DNA from: an uncultured Bacteroidales bacterium | GTDB lineage: Bacteria; Bacteroidota; Bacteroidia; Bacteroidales; Paludibacteraceae | Assembly: GCA_900319105.1 (NCBI GenBank) | Contig: ONND01000007.1 | Coordinates: 55,569-119,568, forward strand | Reading direction: 5' to 3' | DNA: 64,000 bases | Shown: positions 41,923 through 50,794 of the stretch, in pieces | Position numbering within the stretch: the stretch's first letter is position 1 | How the letters are laid out: the number at the start of each line of letters is the position of its first letter | Made by a program: the position numbers and the translations under genes | The notes under the pieces: model-generated | Databases searched by the model: none | The model's input: only the letters and a program-made list of their open reading frames with translations | Told to the model about the DNA's origin: nothing

Positions 41923-44181
41923 ATGTTGGGTAAAAAAGTTAACATATTATTATTAACCCTGCTGACGCTCCTCTCTACGGCGGTGTCCGCGGCTGTCAAT
42001 ACGCAGTATAATGCTACTGTGTGCGGCTCCGGTACATACCTCTTCGGTTGCAAGCAACTTACCTCTTCGGGCACGAAGACCAATACGCTCGGCGATAGTA
42101 CGGTGACTCTTCACCTGCTCTTCGCTCCGCTGAAGGCTACCTCCTATACCGCCACGATAGAGCCCGGACAGACCTATCTGTTCGGTTGCCAGCAACTGAC
42201 GGCGGATACGGTGACCTCCAATACCTTGCAGCAAGTCGGTTGCGGGTGCGATAGCACCGTGACCCTCACGCTCAAGGTGCAGGCTGCTCCGACGAAAGTG
42301 GTGGTAGGCTATACCGCTACTATCCAAAAGGGCGAGACATACCTCTTCGGATGTGCTACGTATGCTTCGGATACAACCGTTAGCGATACGCTGCATCTGA
42401 CCTATACCGCTACTATCCAAAAGGGCGAGACATACCTCTTCGGATGTGCTACGTACGCTTCGGATACAACCGTTAGCGATACGTTGCATCTGGCGGGCAA
42501 GGATAGCATCGTTGTCCTGACGCTCAAGGTAGAGGAGACTCCTGTGGAGGTTAAGGTGCAGTACAGCTCGGAGATCACAACAGATGATACCTATCTGTTG
42601 GGGTGCAAGGCCTATCATTTCGCAGACCCCGGTTTGTATAAGCTGATGGATACGCTCCATCTCGCCGGCATAGATAGTATTACTATCGTGAACCTGACGG
42701 TTGCTGCCGGAGGTGGTGGACAAGCGGCTGTGACAGTAGCATATACGGCTACGATCGAGTATGGCCAGACCTACCTCTTCGGTTGCCAGCAGCTATCTGC
42801 AGCCGGTACGTATTACGATACAGTGCCGAGTCTCATGTTGATAGGTGATAGTGCTACGATCCTGACGCTCAAGGTAGAGTCTCCTGTTCTGCCGGATACG
42901 ACGGTAGCTTATACGGCTACTATCAAGCAGGGTGAGACATACCTGTTCGGTTGCCAGCAGTTGACCGCAGCCGATACGTACAGGGATACGCTCCACTTGG
43001 CGGGTAAGGATAGTATTACCGTCCTGACGCTCAAGGTTTGCCAGCCGGATTCGAGTGAGTTGTCGCTCACGGTTTGTGATTCCATCACATGGAAGGGTAC
43101 CAAGTATACCACCTCTGGTGACTATACCTTCGATACCTTGACCGTAGCCGGTTGTGATTCGGTAATCACGTTGCACCTGACGGTTAACCACTCTGATTCG
43201 AGTGAGTTGTCGCTCACGGTTTGTGATTCCATCACATGGAAGGGTACCAAGTATACCACCTCCGATTATACCTTTGATACGCTGACCGTAACCGGTTGTG
43301 ATTCGGTTATCACGTTGCACCTGACGGTTAACCACTCGGGTTCGAGTGAAGTGACCCTTGCGGAATGTGATTCCATCACATGGAAGGGAACCAAGTATAC
43401 CACCTCTGGTGACTATACCTTCGATACCTTGACCGTAACCGGTTGTGACTCGGTTATCACGTTGCACCTGACGATCTATCATTCTGAGTCGTCTACGGAA
43501 GTTGTTGATACCTGTAATATGTACACATGGCACGGCGTGCGTTATACTAAGACCGGTATTTATTATGATACCTTGCAGACCGTTCACGGCTGTGACTCGA
43601 TCTGTAAGCTCGATCTGACCATTACTCTCCCGTATCAGGATACCCTGACACTCGAGCACTACTATGGCGATCGTGTTATCATGATCAACCGTCATGAGAT
43701 TAACGCATTAGGATGGAAACTCGACTCGCTCGATCTGGATCATCCGGAGTACGTGAAATGGTATCGTATTAACGCACCTGGAGATACTACCTTCCTGGAT
43801 AAAGGATATTATTATACCCTGACCAGCGGTGAACCGCTGCCGGCTGGTACCTATTACGCTGTGATAGATATCGAACCGACAGGCGGTGCTCGATGCGGCG
43901 GAAAGGGTGTTACGGAGGAATATACTGTCAAGGGTGCTGCGCCTGCTCCGGCTCTCATGCCGTCGCTTGCACGCCCGGGTCAGGATATCCGTATCGTCAA
44001 CCTCAATCCGATGGTTCAGACGAACGTACGTATCTACTCCGCGGATGGTTTGGTACAAGGTAGTTATACCGTTTCCGGTGAGGAAAGCTATACCATCAAG
44101 GCTGCCGGCACTACCGGATTCTATCTCGTAGAGCTGTACAACGAAGGTATGAAATCAACATTACGTTACATCGTTAAATAA
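41923..44181 (+). CDS. Repeat-rich Cys-containing surface protein with T9SS-like C-terminus
   Basis: 752 aa. Signal peptide from MLGKKVNILLLTLLTLLSTA. Two repeat types: (a) residues 25-360, about seven copies of a Y.ATI..G.TYLFGC.. unit; (b) residues 375-560, copies of a CDSITWKGTKYTTS..YTF-DTLTV-GCDSVITLHLTV unit of about 48 residues. One type (a) unit is duplicated at the DNA level (42310..42495, 93-base period). The C-terminus (YIVK preceded by NEGMKSTLR) fits T9SS sorting or anchoring. Many Cys pairs suggest a disulfide-stabilised, stalk-like surface structure. The barrel gene follows 14 bases later, so the two are probably co-expressed. Confidence 0.75.
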   Translation: MLGKKVNILLLTLLTLLSTAVSAAVNTQYNATVCGSGTYLFGCKQLTSSGTKTNTLGDSTVTLHLLFAPLKATSYTATIEPGQTYLFGCQQLTADTVTSNTLQQVGCGCDSTVTLTLKVQAAPTKVVVGYTATIQKGETYLFGCATYASDTTVSDTLHLTYTATIQKGETYLFGCATYASDTTVSDTLHLAGKDSIVVLTLKVEETPVEVKVQYSSEITTDDTYLLGCKAYHFADPGLYKLMDTLHLAGIDSITIVNLTVAAGGGGQAAVTVAYTATIEYGQTYLFGCQQLSAAGTYYDTVPSLMLIGDSATILTLKVESPVLPDTTVAYTATIKQGETYLFGCQQLTAADTYRDTLHLAGKDSITVLTLKVCQPDSSELSLTVCDSITWKGTKYTTSGDYTFDTLTVAGCDSVITLHLTVNHSDSSELSLTVCDSITWKGTKYTTSDYTFDTLTVTGCDSVITLHLTVNHSGSSEVTLAECDSITWKGTKYTTSGDYTFDTLTVTGCDSVITLHLTIYHSESSTEVVDTCNMYTWHGVRYTKTGIYYDTLQTVHGCDSICKLDLTITLPYQDTLTLEHYYGDRVIMINRHEINALGWKLDSLDLDHPEYVKWYRINAPGDTTFLDKGYYYTLTSGEPLPAGTYYAVIDIEPTGGARCGGKGVTEEYTVKGAAPAPALMPSLARPGQDIRIVNLNPMVQTNVRIYSADGLVQGSYTVSGEESYTIKAAGTTGFYLVELYNEGMKSTLRYIVK
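42310..42495 (+). repeat. Near-identical 93-bp tandem duplication in the surface protein gene
   Basis: Copies start at 42310 and 42403 and encode the same TATIQKGETYLFGCATYA.. unit; they differ at a handful of third positions. Downstream, units with the shared TGTGATTCCATCACATGG core start at 43075, 43222 and 43366. Confidence 0.85.
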
Positions 44182-44195
44182 GGAGGGAGAAAACA

Positions 44196-45647
44196 ATGAA
44201 AACTGTTAAATCAATTCTTATTGCAACGACTCTGATATGCGCTTCTGTTGTGTCGACGCTGTCGGCACAGCAGCAAGCACAGCCTGCGCAGAAACATGAG
44301 TTCAAACTGGCTATTGGCGACTCCGTCATGATTAAGCGCGAGTGCCAAAAGTATTGCACCGGTGAGACTCCTTCTACATGGGTTTGGGATAAAGTTCATA
44401 CCGTACGTCAGTTGGGTACCAAGCGGTTCCCCGATGGTGTACTGTTGATGAATATCTATTCCTGGATGTGTGAGGACTGTTTGATTCCCGTGAACGGAAA
44501 AGCGGAAGAATCTGCTGCCAAAGCTGCTGAAGAGCAGAAGGGCGACAAAGCTGCTTTCGAAGGACAGTCTAAGGCGGAGCGTGACTCGATAGCCGACGCT
44601 GCCGAGAAGGCACGCCAAGCCGCCGCGGCTAAGAAAGCCGAGGAGGAAGCTGCTGCTGCCGCTGCTGCCGCTGCTACTGCTCCAAAGGAGGAAGAGAAAA
44701 CTCCTGAGAAGCCCGCTACGGTGGAACCGGCTAAAGCGGATTCCGTGGCTCCTGCTCAGCAAACGCAGACTGCCAAAGGTGATTCCATTCACACCAAGCA
44801 GAACTTCAAGAAGAGCTATGATCGGTTCACGATCGGCGTTCGTGGAGGTGCTTCGGCACTCATGCATAATGCAGAGAAGGGAAAATGGACCTGCGGAGGT
44901 GACGTAGTGCTCGACCTGCAATATGCCCATTACTGGGCAAAAGACGGTCGTCCGGTTGATCTCGGTATCATCGTGGGACTCGGAATCGGATATCAGCAGA
45001 GCGGTTTGAAAACGGCATATGATTCTACGGGCTTCCAACGCCCCGATCCGTATGTCGCTACCGATAACATCAACTATACGGTAGTTGCGAAAGATGTGAA
45101 GGAAACCGACCGTCAATTGCAACTGGAGATCCCCTTGATGTTCTCGCTGATTCATGATAACGGACTCTTCTTTAACGTCGGTCCGAAACTCATGATGCCG
45201 GTTTACACCCCCTATAAGCAGTCGGTCAATAAGGAAGGAACCCAAATCTCGGCTTACTTCGAGAAAACCGGTATTACCATGGTGGACAACCCCGTTACGG
45301 GTCGTTATGATGGTCAACAGCCGGAAGAGAAAAATGGCATTCAATTTAATTTGAACCTCATGTTAACCGCTGAAATCGGTTACGAGTGGGTCCTCAAATC
45401 CGGCAACTCGCTTGGTTTGGGTGCGTACGCCAACTATGGATGGAACCTCACGTATAAGAATCAGACGAACTCTGAGGGCCTGTTTAACCTCACCGCGCCT
45501 ACCGATATGAGTAAGGCGAATCTGGAAGTGCTGTCCGCTACCCATGCGTACGCAGACAAACTCAGCTTCTTTGATGTGGGTGTGAAACTGGCATACCATT
45601 TCAACTTCCCGAAGAAGAGATACTTTAAGGACGCTAAGTTGTTCTAA
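44196..45647 (+). CDS. Outer-membrane barrel protein with Ala/Glu-rich linker
   Basis: 483 aa. Signal peptide after MKTVKSILIATTLICASVVS. Residues 25-95 form a small domain with several Cys (KRECQKYC, WMCEDC). Residues about 105-195 are a low-complexity linker of Ala, Glu and Lys that probably spans the periplasm or forms a coiled coil. Residues 205-483 are a beta barrel (FTIGVRGGASALM, LGIIVGLGIGYQQ, FFNVGPKLMMPV, SFFDVGVKLAYHF). It follows the repeat-rich surface gene by 14 bases and may anchor or display it. No family named; an OmpA-like C-terminus is not present. Confidence 0.7.
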   Translation: MKTVKSILIATTLICASVVSTLSAQQQAQPAQKHEFKLAIGDSVMIKRECQKYCTGETPSTWVWDKVHTVRQLGTKRFPDGVLLMNIYSWMCEDCLIPVNGKAEESAAKAAEEQKGDKAAFEGQSKAERDSIADAAEKARQAAAAKKAEEEAAAAAAAAATAPKEEEKTPEKPATVEPAKADSVAPAQQTQTAKGDSIHTKQNFKKSYDRFTIGVRGGASALMHNAEKGKWTCGGDVVLDLQYAHYWAKDGRPVDLGIIVGLGIGYQQSGLKTAYDSTGFQRPDPYVATDNINYTVVAKDVKETDRQLQLEIPLMFSLIHDNGLFFNVGPKLMMPVYTPYKQSVNKEGTQISAYFEKTGITMVDNPVTGRYDGQQPEEKNGIQFNLNLMLTAEIGYEWVLKSGNSLGLGAYANYGWNLTYKNQTNSEGLFNLTAPTDMSKANLEVLSATHAYADKLSFFDVGVKLAYHFNFPKKRYFKDAKLF

Positions 45648-45653
45648 TACGGT

Positions 45654-46469
45654 ATGACGATATTATGTATCGAAACAAGTACATCGGTTTGTTCGGCCGC
45701 CATCTGTAAGGATGGCGTGCCGGCCAAGCAATGTATCCATTACGAAGGTAGCAACCATGCACGGTTGCTGCCTTTGTATATTGATGAGTTACTCCAGTAT
45801 GCCCGCGAGAACGGACTTACTATCGACGCTGTGGCGCTATCCGAAGGACCGGGAAGCTATACCGGACTCCGTATCGGAACCAGTACGGCGAAAGGGCTCT
45901 GCTACGGGTTGAATGTACCCCTTATCCCCATCCCTACGCTGGACGTGCTCTGCGCAGCTGCCAAAAGAAGTCTGTCCTCTGTCAGTCCGCAGGACGGTCT
46001 GTGCTCTGTCAGTCCGCAGGACGGTCTGTGTTCTGTCAGCGAGCAAAGCGAGCGGTCTGTCAGCGCAGCGGTCTTTATCCCCATGATCGACGCCCGTCGC
46101 ATGGAGGTCTATACGGCTATCTTTGATAGCGAGTCGAAAGTCGAAAGTCGAAAGTCGGAAGAAGAACGCGTGCGTGCAGTCGTGGTGGAGAATGAAGAGA
46201 GTCTGTACTCTGTCAGCGAAGCCGGTCTGTCAGCGCAGCGGTCTATATTTTACTTCGGCGACGGCGCAGCCAAATGTCAAGCCGTGCTGACGTCTCCCAA
46301 CTGGCACTACCTGCCGAATATCGTTCCCGAAGCACAATACGTCGGACGATTAGCGGAACAAATCGCCGTACACTGTACGCCGTACACCGTACACCAACTC
46401 GCCTACTACGAGCCTTTCTATCTGAAAGAATTTATTGCAGCACCCAGTCATGTCAAAGGTTTAAATTAG
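45654..46469 (+). CDS. tsaB: tRNA threonylcarbamoyladenosine biosynthesis protein TsaB
   Basis: Partner of TsaD in making t6A37 in tRNAs that read ANN codons. 271 aa; the ASKHA-type fold starts MTILCIETSTSVCSAAICKD, then HARLLPLYIDELLQYARENG and LSEGPGSYTGLRIGTSTAKG (residues about 63-82), the TsaB signature. Four separate low-complexity insertions interrupt the rest: CGGTCTGTCAG-family tracts at 45969..46076 (residues 106-141, with SVSPQDGLC twice) and 46201..46246, and heptamer tracts at 46134..46161 (ESKVESRKSE) and 46366..46393 (TPYTVHQ). They keep the frame and lie after the conserved N-terminal half, in the more variable region. The gene begins 6 bases after the barrel gene. Confidence 0.9.
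   Translation: MTILCIETSTSVCSAAICKDGVPAKQCIHYEGSNHARLLPLYIDELLQYARENGLTIDAVALSEGPGSYTGLRIGTSTAKGLCYGLNVPLIPIPTLDVLCAAAKRSLSSVSPQDGLCSVSPQDGLCSVSEQSERSVSAAVFIPMIDARRMEVYTAIFDSESKVESRKSEEERVRAVVVENEESLYSVSEAGLSAQRSIFYFGDGAAKCQAVLTSPNWHYLPNIVPEAQYVGRLAEQIAVHCTPYTVHQLAYYEPFYLKEFIAAPSHVKGLN
45969..46076 (+). repeat. CGGTCTGTCAG-family cluster inside tsaB
   Basis: Two exact 27-base units (CTCTGTCAGTCCGCAGGACG plus GTCTGTG, coding SVSPQDGLC), then CTGTCAGcgagcaaagcgagCGGT and CTGTCAGcgcagCGGTCT. Each unit holds a short stem-loop (for example GTCC-gca-GGAC). Confidence 0.9.
46134..46161 (+). repeat. Heptamer tract (TCGAAAG x3 + TCGGAAG) inside tsaB
   Basis: Four 7-base units, 28 bases, coding for a Ser/Lys/Glu-rich loop. 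Confidence 0.85.
46201..46246 (+). repeat. CGGTCTGTCAG-family unit inside tsaB (second site)
   Basis: Reads tctgtactCTGTCAGcgaag, CCGGTCTGTCAGcgcagCGG and TCT, the same architecture as 45969..46076. Confidence 0.85.
46366..46393 (+). repeat. Heptamer tract (CCGTACA type) inside tsaB
   Basis: CCGTACA, CTGTACG, CCGTACA, CCGTACA, translated as part of VHCTPYTVHQ. Confidence 0.8.
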
Positions 46470-46553
46470 AAGAAATAGAAGCCTGACCCTGCGTACTGGT
46501 AACGAAGTGGTAACGGGATTGAAGGCTGAATAAGGGCTGAATGAAGGTTAAAG

Positions 46554-49187
46554 ATGCTTAGATTACTCAAACATATACATGTATCGCGGTTAATCATTTT
46601 GGGATTAGCCGTGACCTCACTTTCCTCTTGCTCTACCCAGAAAAACACATGGGCGACTCGTTCGTTCCATCAGACGAAAGTCAAATATAATATTCTCTAT
46701 AACGGGAATATAGCTTACGAAGAAGGATTAAAAGCCATCCGTGATGCCAACAAGGATGACTATTCCCATATATTATCGCTCTATCCGGTTAGTAACCATC
46801 AGGCAGCGCAAGCGGCTACGTCCCAGATGGACAAGACCATAGAGAAATGCCGCAAATGTATCAAGTTACATTCTATCAAAACGAAACCCAAACGTAACCC
46901 CAAGAAAGCCAATGACCCGAAATACAAACTCTGGTTGCAATCGGAGGAGTTCAACGCGAACATGGGCTTGGCGTGGATCCGCTTAGGCGAGGCGGAATTC
47001 CATAAAGGCGATTTCTTGGGGGCTGTCAGTACGTTCAATTATATCATCAATCATTACCAGAACAACCCGGATATGATCGCGCAGAGCCAGTTGTGGATCG
47101 CGCGCGCTTATGCGGAGATGGGATGGCAATACGAGGCGGAAGATATGCTGCAGCGTGTACAGATCGACGCCCTGAGCAAGAAGCACGCACGCCTCTATTC
47201 GGCGGTCAAAGCAGATGTGTTGCTGCACGGACAGAGCTATCACGAGGCGATCCCCTTTATCAAGATCGCTATGCCTCACGAGAAACGCACGGTCTATCGT
47301 CCGCGCTTCGCCTATGTCTTAGGACAGCTGTATGAGAAAGAAGGGAAGCGAGACGATGCTATTCATGCCTTCAAATCGGTGGTACGCATGGCACCGCCGA
47401 CAGAGATGGAGTTCAATGCCCGCATCCGCATGGCGGAGTTGGGAGGCAAAAACTCCCTCCGTAAGTTGCGCACGATGAGCAAGCAGTCGAAATACAAGGA
47501 TAAGTTAGACCAGATCTACGGCGCAATGGGAAATATATACCTCGCTCAAGGCGATACCGCACACGCCTTGGAGATGTACCGGAAAGCCATTGCGGAAGCA
47601 ACGCAAGCCGGTCCCGCCAAAGCAGCGGTTCTCGTCCGCGCGGGTGATATCTATTATGAGCAACGCGCGTACGCACAAGCGCAACCCTATTATCGCGAGG
47701 CGGTTACCATCCTGACCGCGGAGAACCCCGAATACGCACGTATCCAGAAGCGCTCGGAGGTGCTGGATGAACTGATCGTAGCGTACGAGCAAGCCCAGTT
47801 ACAGGACTCGCTCCAACGGCTGGGACATATGACCGAAGAAGAGCAGCGCGCGATAGTGGATCGAATCATCGCTGATCTCATCGCGGCGGAGAAAGCGGAT
47901 TCCACCAAGCAGGCGCAACAAGAGCGCGATGCCACGATAGCGGGACCTTCGCTGCGAAGCGTCGATACGCGGAACATGCTCGGCGGCGGTAATGCGCAGA
48001 AAGGCGAATGGTATTTCTACAACCCGCAACTGATCCAGCAAGGCAAGCAGGACTGGATCCGCAAATGGGGTAACCGCAAACTGGAGGATAACTGGAGAAG
48101 ACAGAACAAGCAGGTGATTGTCAATGACGAAATGGCCGCTGCACCCAATGATGAAAACGGTGAATTATCCCCGGATAGCCTGACTCTCGACTCGACGGCG
48201 GTACAGCCGCAGAAGATAGAGACCGATGACCATAAGCCCGAGTATTACCTGCAGCAGATACCCCGTACGCCGCAGGACTATGCCGTGAGCGACAGTCTAT
48301 GGCGTGAGGCGATGGTAGCGCTCTATTATATCTATCGCGATAAAGTGGAGGATGAAACCTTGGCGGAAGAGACCCTACGTGCCCTATCGGAGCGTTTCCC
48401 CGGACATCCTTGTCTGGCGGATATCTTAGAGGACTTGCGGTTGCGTGCGCTGCGCAATGACACCGCGTATATAGCCGGCATGCTGAAGATGTTGGCAGAG
48501 CAGGATTCGCTTTATGCCGCTACGTATGTCGCTTATACGAAAGGTCAGTATGCGACGGTGAAAACCAATAAGCAGTATGCCCAGAAGGAGTTCCCGCAAA
48601 GCAAACTCATCCCGCGCTTCCTCTTCCTCAACGCCGTTGCAGTGGCCCGTACGGAGGGACAGAAAGCCTTCATCGCAGAGTTGCAGGAACTGGTAGCCAA
48701 CTACGGCGAGACGGAGTTAGGCGCGATGGCGAAAGATATGCTGGCGATGATGGGACAAGGAATGGAGAGCAAGAAAGGTGGCGCGACAGGCGACCTGGCG
48801 GAATTGCGCGGACAGACAACCGATGATACAGACCAGACGGACACATCGGATTCTACTCTGGTATGGAGCGAGGACCGCAAACAACCGTCTATTGTACTGC
48901 TGATCCTTCCGACTGCGGACGAAGAGGCACTCAATGAACTGCTCTATGAAGTGGCGTTGTTCAACTTCTCGCAGTTCCTCATCCGTGATTTCGATTTGCA
49001 GAAGATGCCTGTCTTCAAAGAGGGTTGTGCTTTGCGCGTCAGCGGCTTCGCCGACCTCGATGAAGCCGAGTGGTGGGTGGACTTGGTGAAGAAGAACAGC
49101 GACATGCAATTGGTGCTTGCCGGCGTGACGATACAAGCATTGGCAGAGGTCAACCTGCCGCTCGCACAAAAAAAGGATGGCCTCTAA
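46554..49187 (+). CDS. sprE: Type IX secretion lipoprotein SprE/PorW
   Basis: 877 aa. Lipobox after a helix (IILGLAVTSLSSC), then STQKNTWATRSFHQTKVKYN, YILYNGNIAYEEGL-like opening and tetratricopeptide repeats through residues 120-450 (e.g. GDFLGAVSTFNYIINHY, QGDTAHALEMYRKAI). This N-terminal pattern (CSTQKN..., KVKYNILYNGNIAYEEG) is that of SprE/PorW, an outer-membrane-associated lipoprotein needed for T9SS export. Together with GldJ it makes a second T9SS component in this window. The last 17 bases overlap half of a terminator hairpin shared with the tRNA gene on the other strand. Confidence 0.85.
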   Translation: MLRLLKHIHVSRLIILGLAVTSLSSCSTQKNTWATRSFHQTKVKYNILYNGNIAYEEGLKAIRDANKDDYSHILSLYPVSNHQAAQAATSQMDKTIEKCRKCIKLHSIKTKPKRNPKKANDPKYKLWLQSEEFNANMGLAWIRLGEAEFHKGDFLGAVSTFNYIINHYQNNPDMIAQSQLWIARAYAEMGWQYEAEDMLQRVQIDALSKKHARLYSAVKADVLLHGQSYHEAIPFIKIAMPHEKRTVYRPRFAYVLGQLYEKEGKRDDAIHAFKSVVRMAPPTEMEFNARIRMAELGGKNSLRKLRTMSKQSKYKDKLDQIYGAMGNIYLAQGDTAHALEMYRKAIAEATQAGPAKAAVLVRAGDIYYEQRAYAQAQPYYREAVTILTAENPEYARIQKRSEVLDELIVAYEQAQLQDSLQRLGHMTEEEQRAIVDRIIADLIAAEKADSTKQAQQERDATIAGPSLRSVDTRNMLGGGNAQKGEWYFYNPQLIQQGKQDWIRKWGNRKLEDNWRRQNKQVIVNDEMAAAPNDENGELSPDSLTLDSTAVQPQKIETDDHKPEYYLQQIPRTPQDYAVSDSLWREAMVALYYIYRDKVEDETLAEETLRALSERFPGHPCLADILEDLRLRALRNDTAYIAGMLKMLAEQDSLYAATYVAYTKGQYATVKTNKQYAQKEFPQSKLIPRFLFLNAVAVARTEGQKAFIAELQELVANYGETELGAMAKDMLAMMGQGMESKKGGATGDLAELRGQTTDDTDQTDTSDSTLVWSEDRKQPSIVLLILPTADEEALNELLYEVALFNFSQFLIRDFDLQKMPVFKEGCALRVSGFADLDEAEWWVDLVKKNSDMQLVLAGVTIQALAEVNLPLAQKKDGL

Positions 49188-49198
49188 CCATCCTTTTG
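49171..49198. terminator. Bidirectional terminator shared by sprE and tRNA-Pro
   Basis: AAAAGGATGG (49171..49180) and CCATCCTTTT (49188..49197) form a 10-bp stem around CCTCTAA, with U-runs in both directions. The left arm lies inside the last codons of sprE. Confidence 0.75.
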
Positions 49199-49272
49199 TC
49201 GGGAAGACGTGATTCGAACACGCGACCTCCGGTCCCCCAGACCGTTGCGCTACCGGGCTGCGCCACTTCCCG
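49199..49272 (-). tRNA. tRNA-Pro (anticodon GGG)
   Basis: Minus strand from 49272: CGGGAAG acceptor, D-arm with GCGCAGCCCGGTAGCGC, anticodon loop CTGGGGG (anticodon GGG), T-arm GCGTG-TTCGAAT-CACGT, acceptor CTTCCCG and discriminator A; no CCA encoded. The acceptor stem is fully paired. One mismatch is possible at the base of the anticodon stem. It has its own promoter and a terminator on both sides. Confidence 0.92.
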
Positions 49273-49293
49273 CGCTTTTCACGAAAGCGGGTG

Positions 49294-49325
49294 CAAAGTT
49301 ACAGCTTTTTTTTGATATATGCAAA
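49294..49325 (-). promoter_or_regulatory. Promoter for tRNA-Pro
   Basis: Minus strand: TTTG 49325..49322, 20-base spacer with AAAAAAAAGCTG, TAACTTTG 49301..49294. Confidence 0.7.
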
Positions 49326-49329
49326 TAAA

Positions 49330-50712
49330 ATGACAAAAAAATTTTATATTGAGACATACGGATGTCAAATGAATGTCGCGGATAGCGAGGTCGTTGCGGC
49401 TATTATGCAGACCACAGACGCGGAGATGACAGAGCGTTGGGAGGATGCTGATATCATTCTGCTCAACACCTGCTCCATCCGCGATAACGCGGAGCAGAAA
49501 GTTGGTTCCCGCCTCCGCGAACTGAAAAGTCTTTTAGCGAAGCGGTCTGTCAGTGAAACGGTCTGTCAGGCCGCAGGGCCGGTCTGTCAGCGTAAGCGGT
49601 CTATTATAGGCGTCATCGGATGTATGGCGGAGCGAATGGGACAGGAGTTGATCGATGAGTATGGGGTGGATTTCGTAGCCGGTCCGGACGCTTATCTCGA
49701 TATCCCTAATCTGCTGGCGCAATGCGAGGCGGGGCATAAGGCGATGAATGTGGAGTTGAGTACGACGGAGACTTACCGTCAGATCATCCCGGCGCGTATA
49801 GGCCGCTCGATAAGCGGGTTCGTGTCCATCATGCGTGGGTGTAATAATTTCTGCTCCTATTGCGTAGTGCCTTACACGCGCGGTCGCGAGCGAAGTCGTG
49901 ACGTGGAGTCTATCCTTCAGGAGGTGCGTGATCTCCAGGCGAAAGGGTACAAAGAAGTGACCCTACTTGGTCAGAACGTCAATTCCTATCGCTACCAGCC
50001 AACAGCCAACAGCCAACAGCCAACAGCCGTTATTGATTTCGCCGACCTGCTGGAGATCGTAGCGGACGCGGTGCCGGATATGCGTATCCGCTTCACGACG
50101 AGCCATCCCAAAGATATGTCTGATAAGACCCTGGAGGCCATTAGCCGGCATAAGAACCTCTGTAAGTTCATTCATCTGGCGGTACAATCGGGTTCGAATC
50201 ACGTCCTCAAACTCATGAACCGCAAATATACGCGGGAATGGTATCTGGATCGTATAGCCGCCATCCGGCGTATCTTACCTACCGCCGCCATCAGTACGGA
50301 TATCTTCTGCGGGTTCCACGATGAGACGCTGGAGGATCATGCGCAGACGCTGAGTCTCATGCGCGAAGTGGGATTCGACTCCGCATTCATGTTCAAGTAC
50401 TCGGAGCGGCCGGGGACGTATGCGCAGAAACATCTGCCGGATAACATACCGGAGGAAGAGAAGATCCGCCGCCTGAATGAGATCATCGCCCTGCAAAACC
50501 AGTTGTCTTTAGAATCGAACCAACGCGAGATAGGAAAGACCGTGGAAGTGCTTGTGGAGGGCTTCTCCAAACGCAGCCGAGAGGACATGTACGGAAGAAC
50601 AGAACAGTACAAAACGGTAGTCTTTCCGAGAACGGATCAGAAGATAGGCGATCTGGTCCAAGTACAGGTTTTAGAGGCCTCTGCAGCTACGCTGAGAGGG
50701 AAAATAGTGTAA
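49330..50712 (+). CDS. miaB: tRNA-2-methylthio-N6-dimethylallyladenosine synthase (MiaB)
   Basis: 460 aa from ATG 49330 (MTKKFYIETYGCQMNVADSE); an upstream in-frame start overlaps the tRNA promoter and is rejected. N-terminal UPF0004 domain with three Cys (GCQMN, LNTCSIRD, IGVIGCMAE) for the second 4Fe-4S cluster; radical SAM motif CNNFCSYCVVPY near residue 175; TRAM domain at the end. It adds the methylthio group to A37 of tRNAs reading UNN codons. A CGGTCTGTCAG tract (49536..49607, about residues 69-93) splits the first domain, and a heptamer tract (49995..50028) adds QPTANSQQPTA near residue 225; both are in frame. Confidence 0.94.
   Translation: MTKKFYIETYGCQMNVADSEVVAAIMQTTDAEMTERWEDADIILLNTCSIRDNAEQKVGSRLRELKSLLAKRSVSETVCQAAGPVCQRKRSIIGVIGCMAERMGQELIDEYGVDFVAGPDAYLDIPNLLAQCEAGHKAMNVELSTTETYRQIIPARIGRSISGFVSIMRGCNNFCSYCVVPYTRGRERSRDVESILQEVRDLQAKGYKEVTLLGQNVNSYRYQPTANSQQPTAVIDFADLLEIVADAVPDMRIRFTTSHPKDMSDKTLEAISRHKNLCKFIHLAVQSGSNHVLKLMNRKYTREWYLDRIAAIRRILPTAAISTDIFCGFHDETLEDHAQTLSLMREVGFDSAFMFKYSERPGTYAQKHLPDNIPEEEKIRRLNEIIALQNQLSLESNQREIGKTVEVLVEGFSKRSREDMYGRTEQYKTVVFPRTDQKIGDLVQVQVLEASAATLRGKIV
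49536..49607 (+). repeat. CGGTCTGTCAG-family cluster inside miaB
   Basis: CGGTCTGTCAG three times with variable 5- to 10-base centres (one is the stem-loop GCC-gcag-GGC), closed by CGGTCTAT. Encodes a Ser/Val/Cys-rich loop. Confidence 0.9.
49995..50028 (+). repeat. Heptamer tract (AGCCAAC x4) inside miaB
   Basis: Four exact AGCCAAC units plus AGCC, coding for alternating Gln, Pro, Thr, Ala, Asn and Ser. Confidence 0.9.
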
Positions 50713-50757
50713 AAAATGACGCATTTTGAAGAAAAAACACATTTTTTTGCATAAAAA

Positions 50758-50789
50758 TTTGGTCATATCAAATAAAAGCAGTACTTTTG
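50758..50789 (+). promoter_or_regulatory. Promoter for the leader RNA before greA
   Basis: TTTG 50758..50761, 20-base spacer, TACTTTTG 50782..50789. Confidence 0.7.
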
Positions 50790-50794
50790 TATCG

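Noticed and set aside
45969-46076. CRISPR-like array in tsaB
   Set aside because: Units are short and not separated by unique spacers of equal length, they lie in an open gene, and no cas genes are near.
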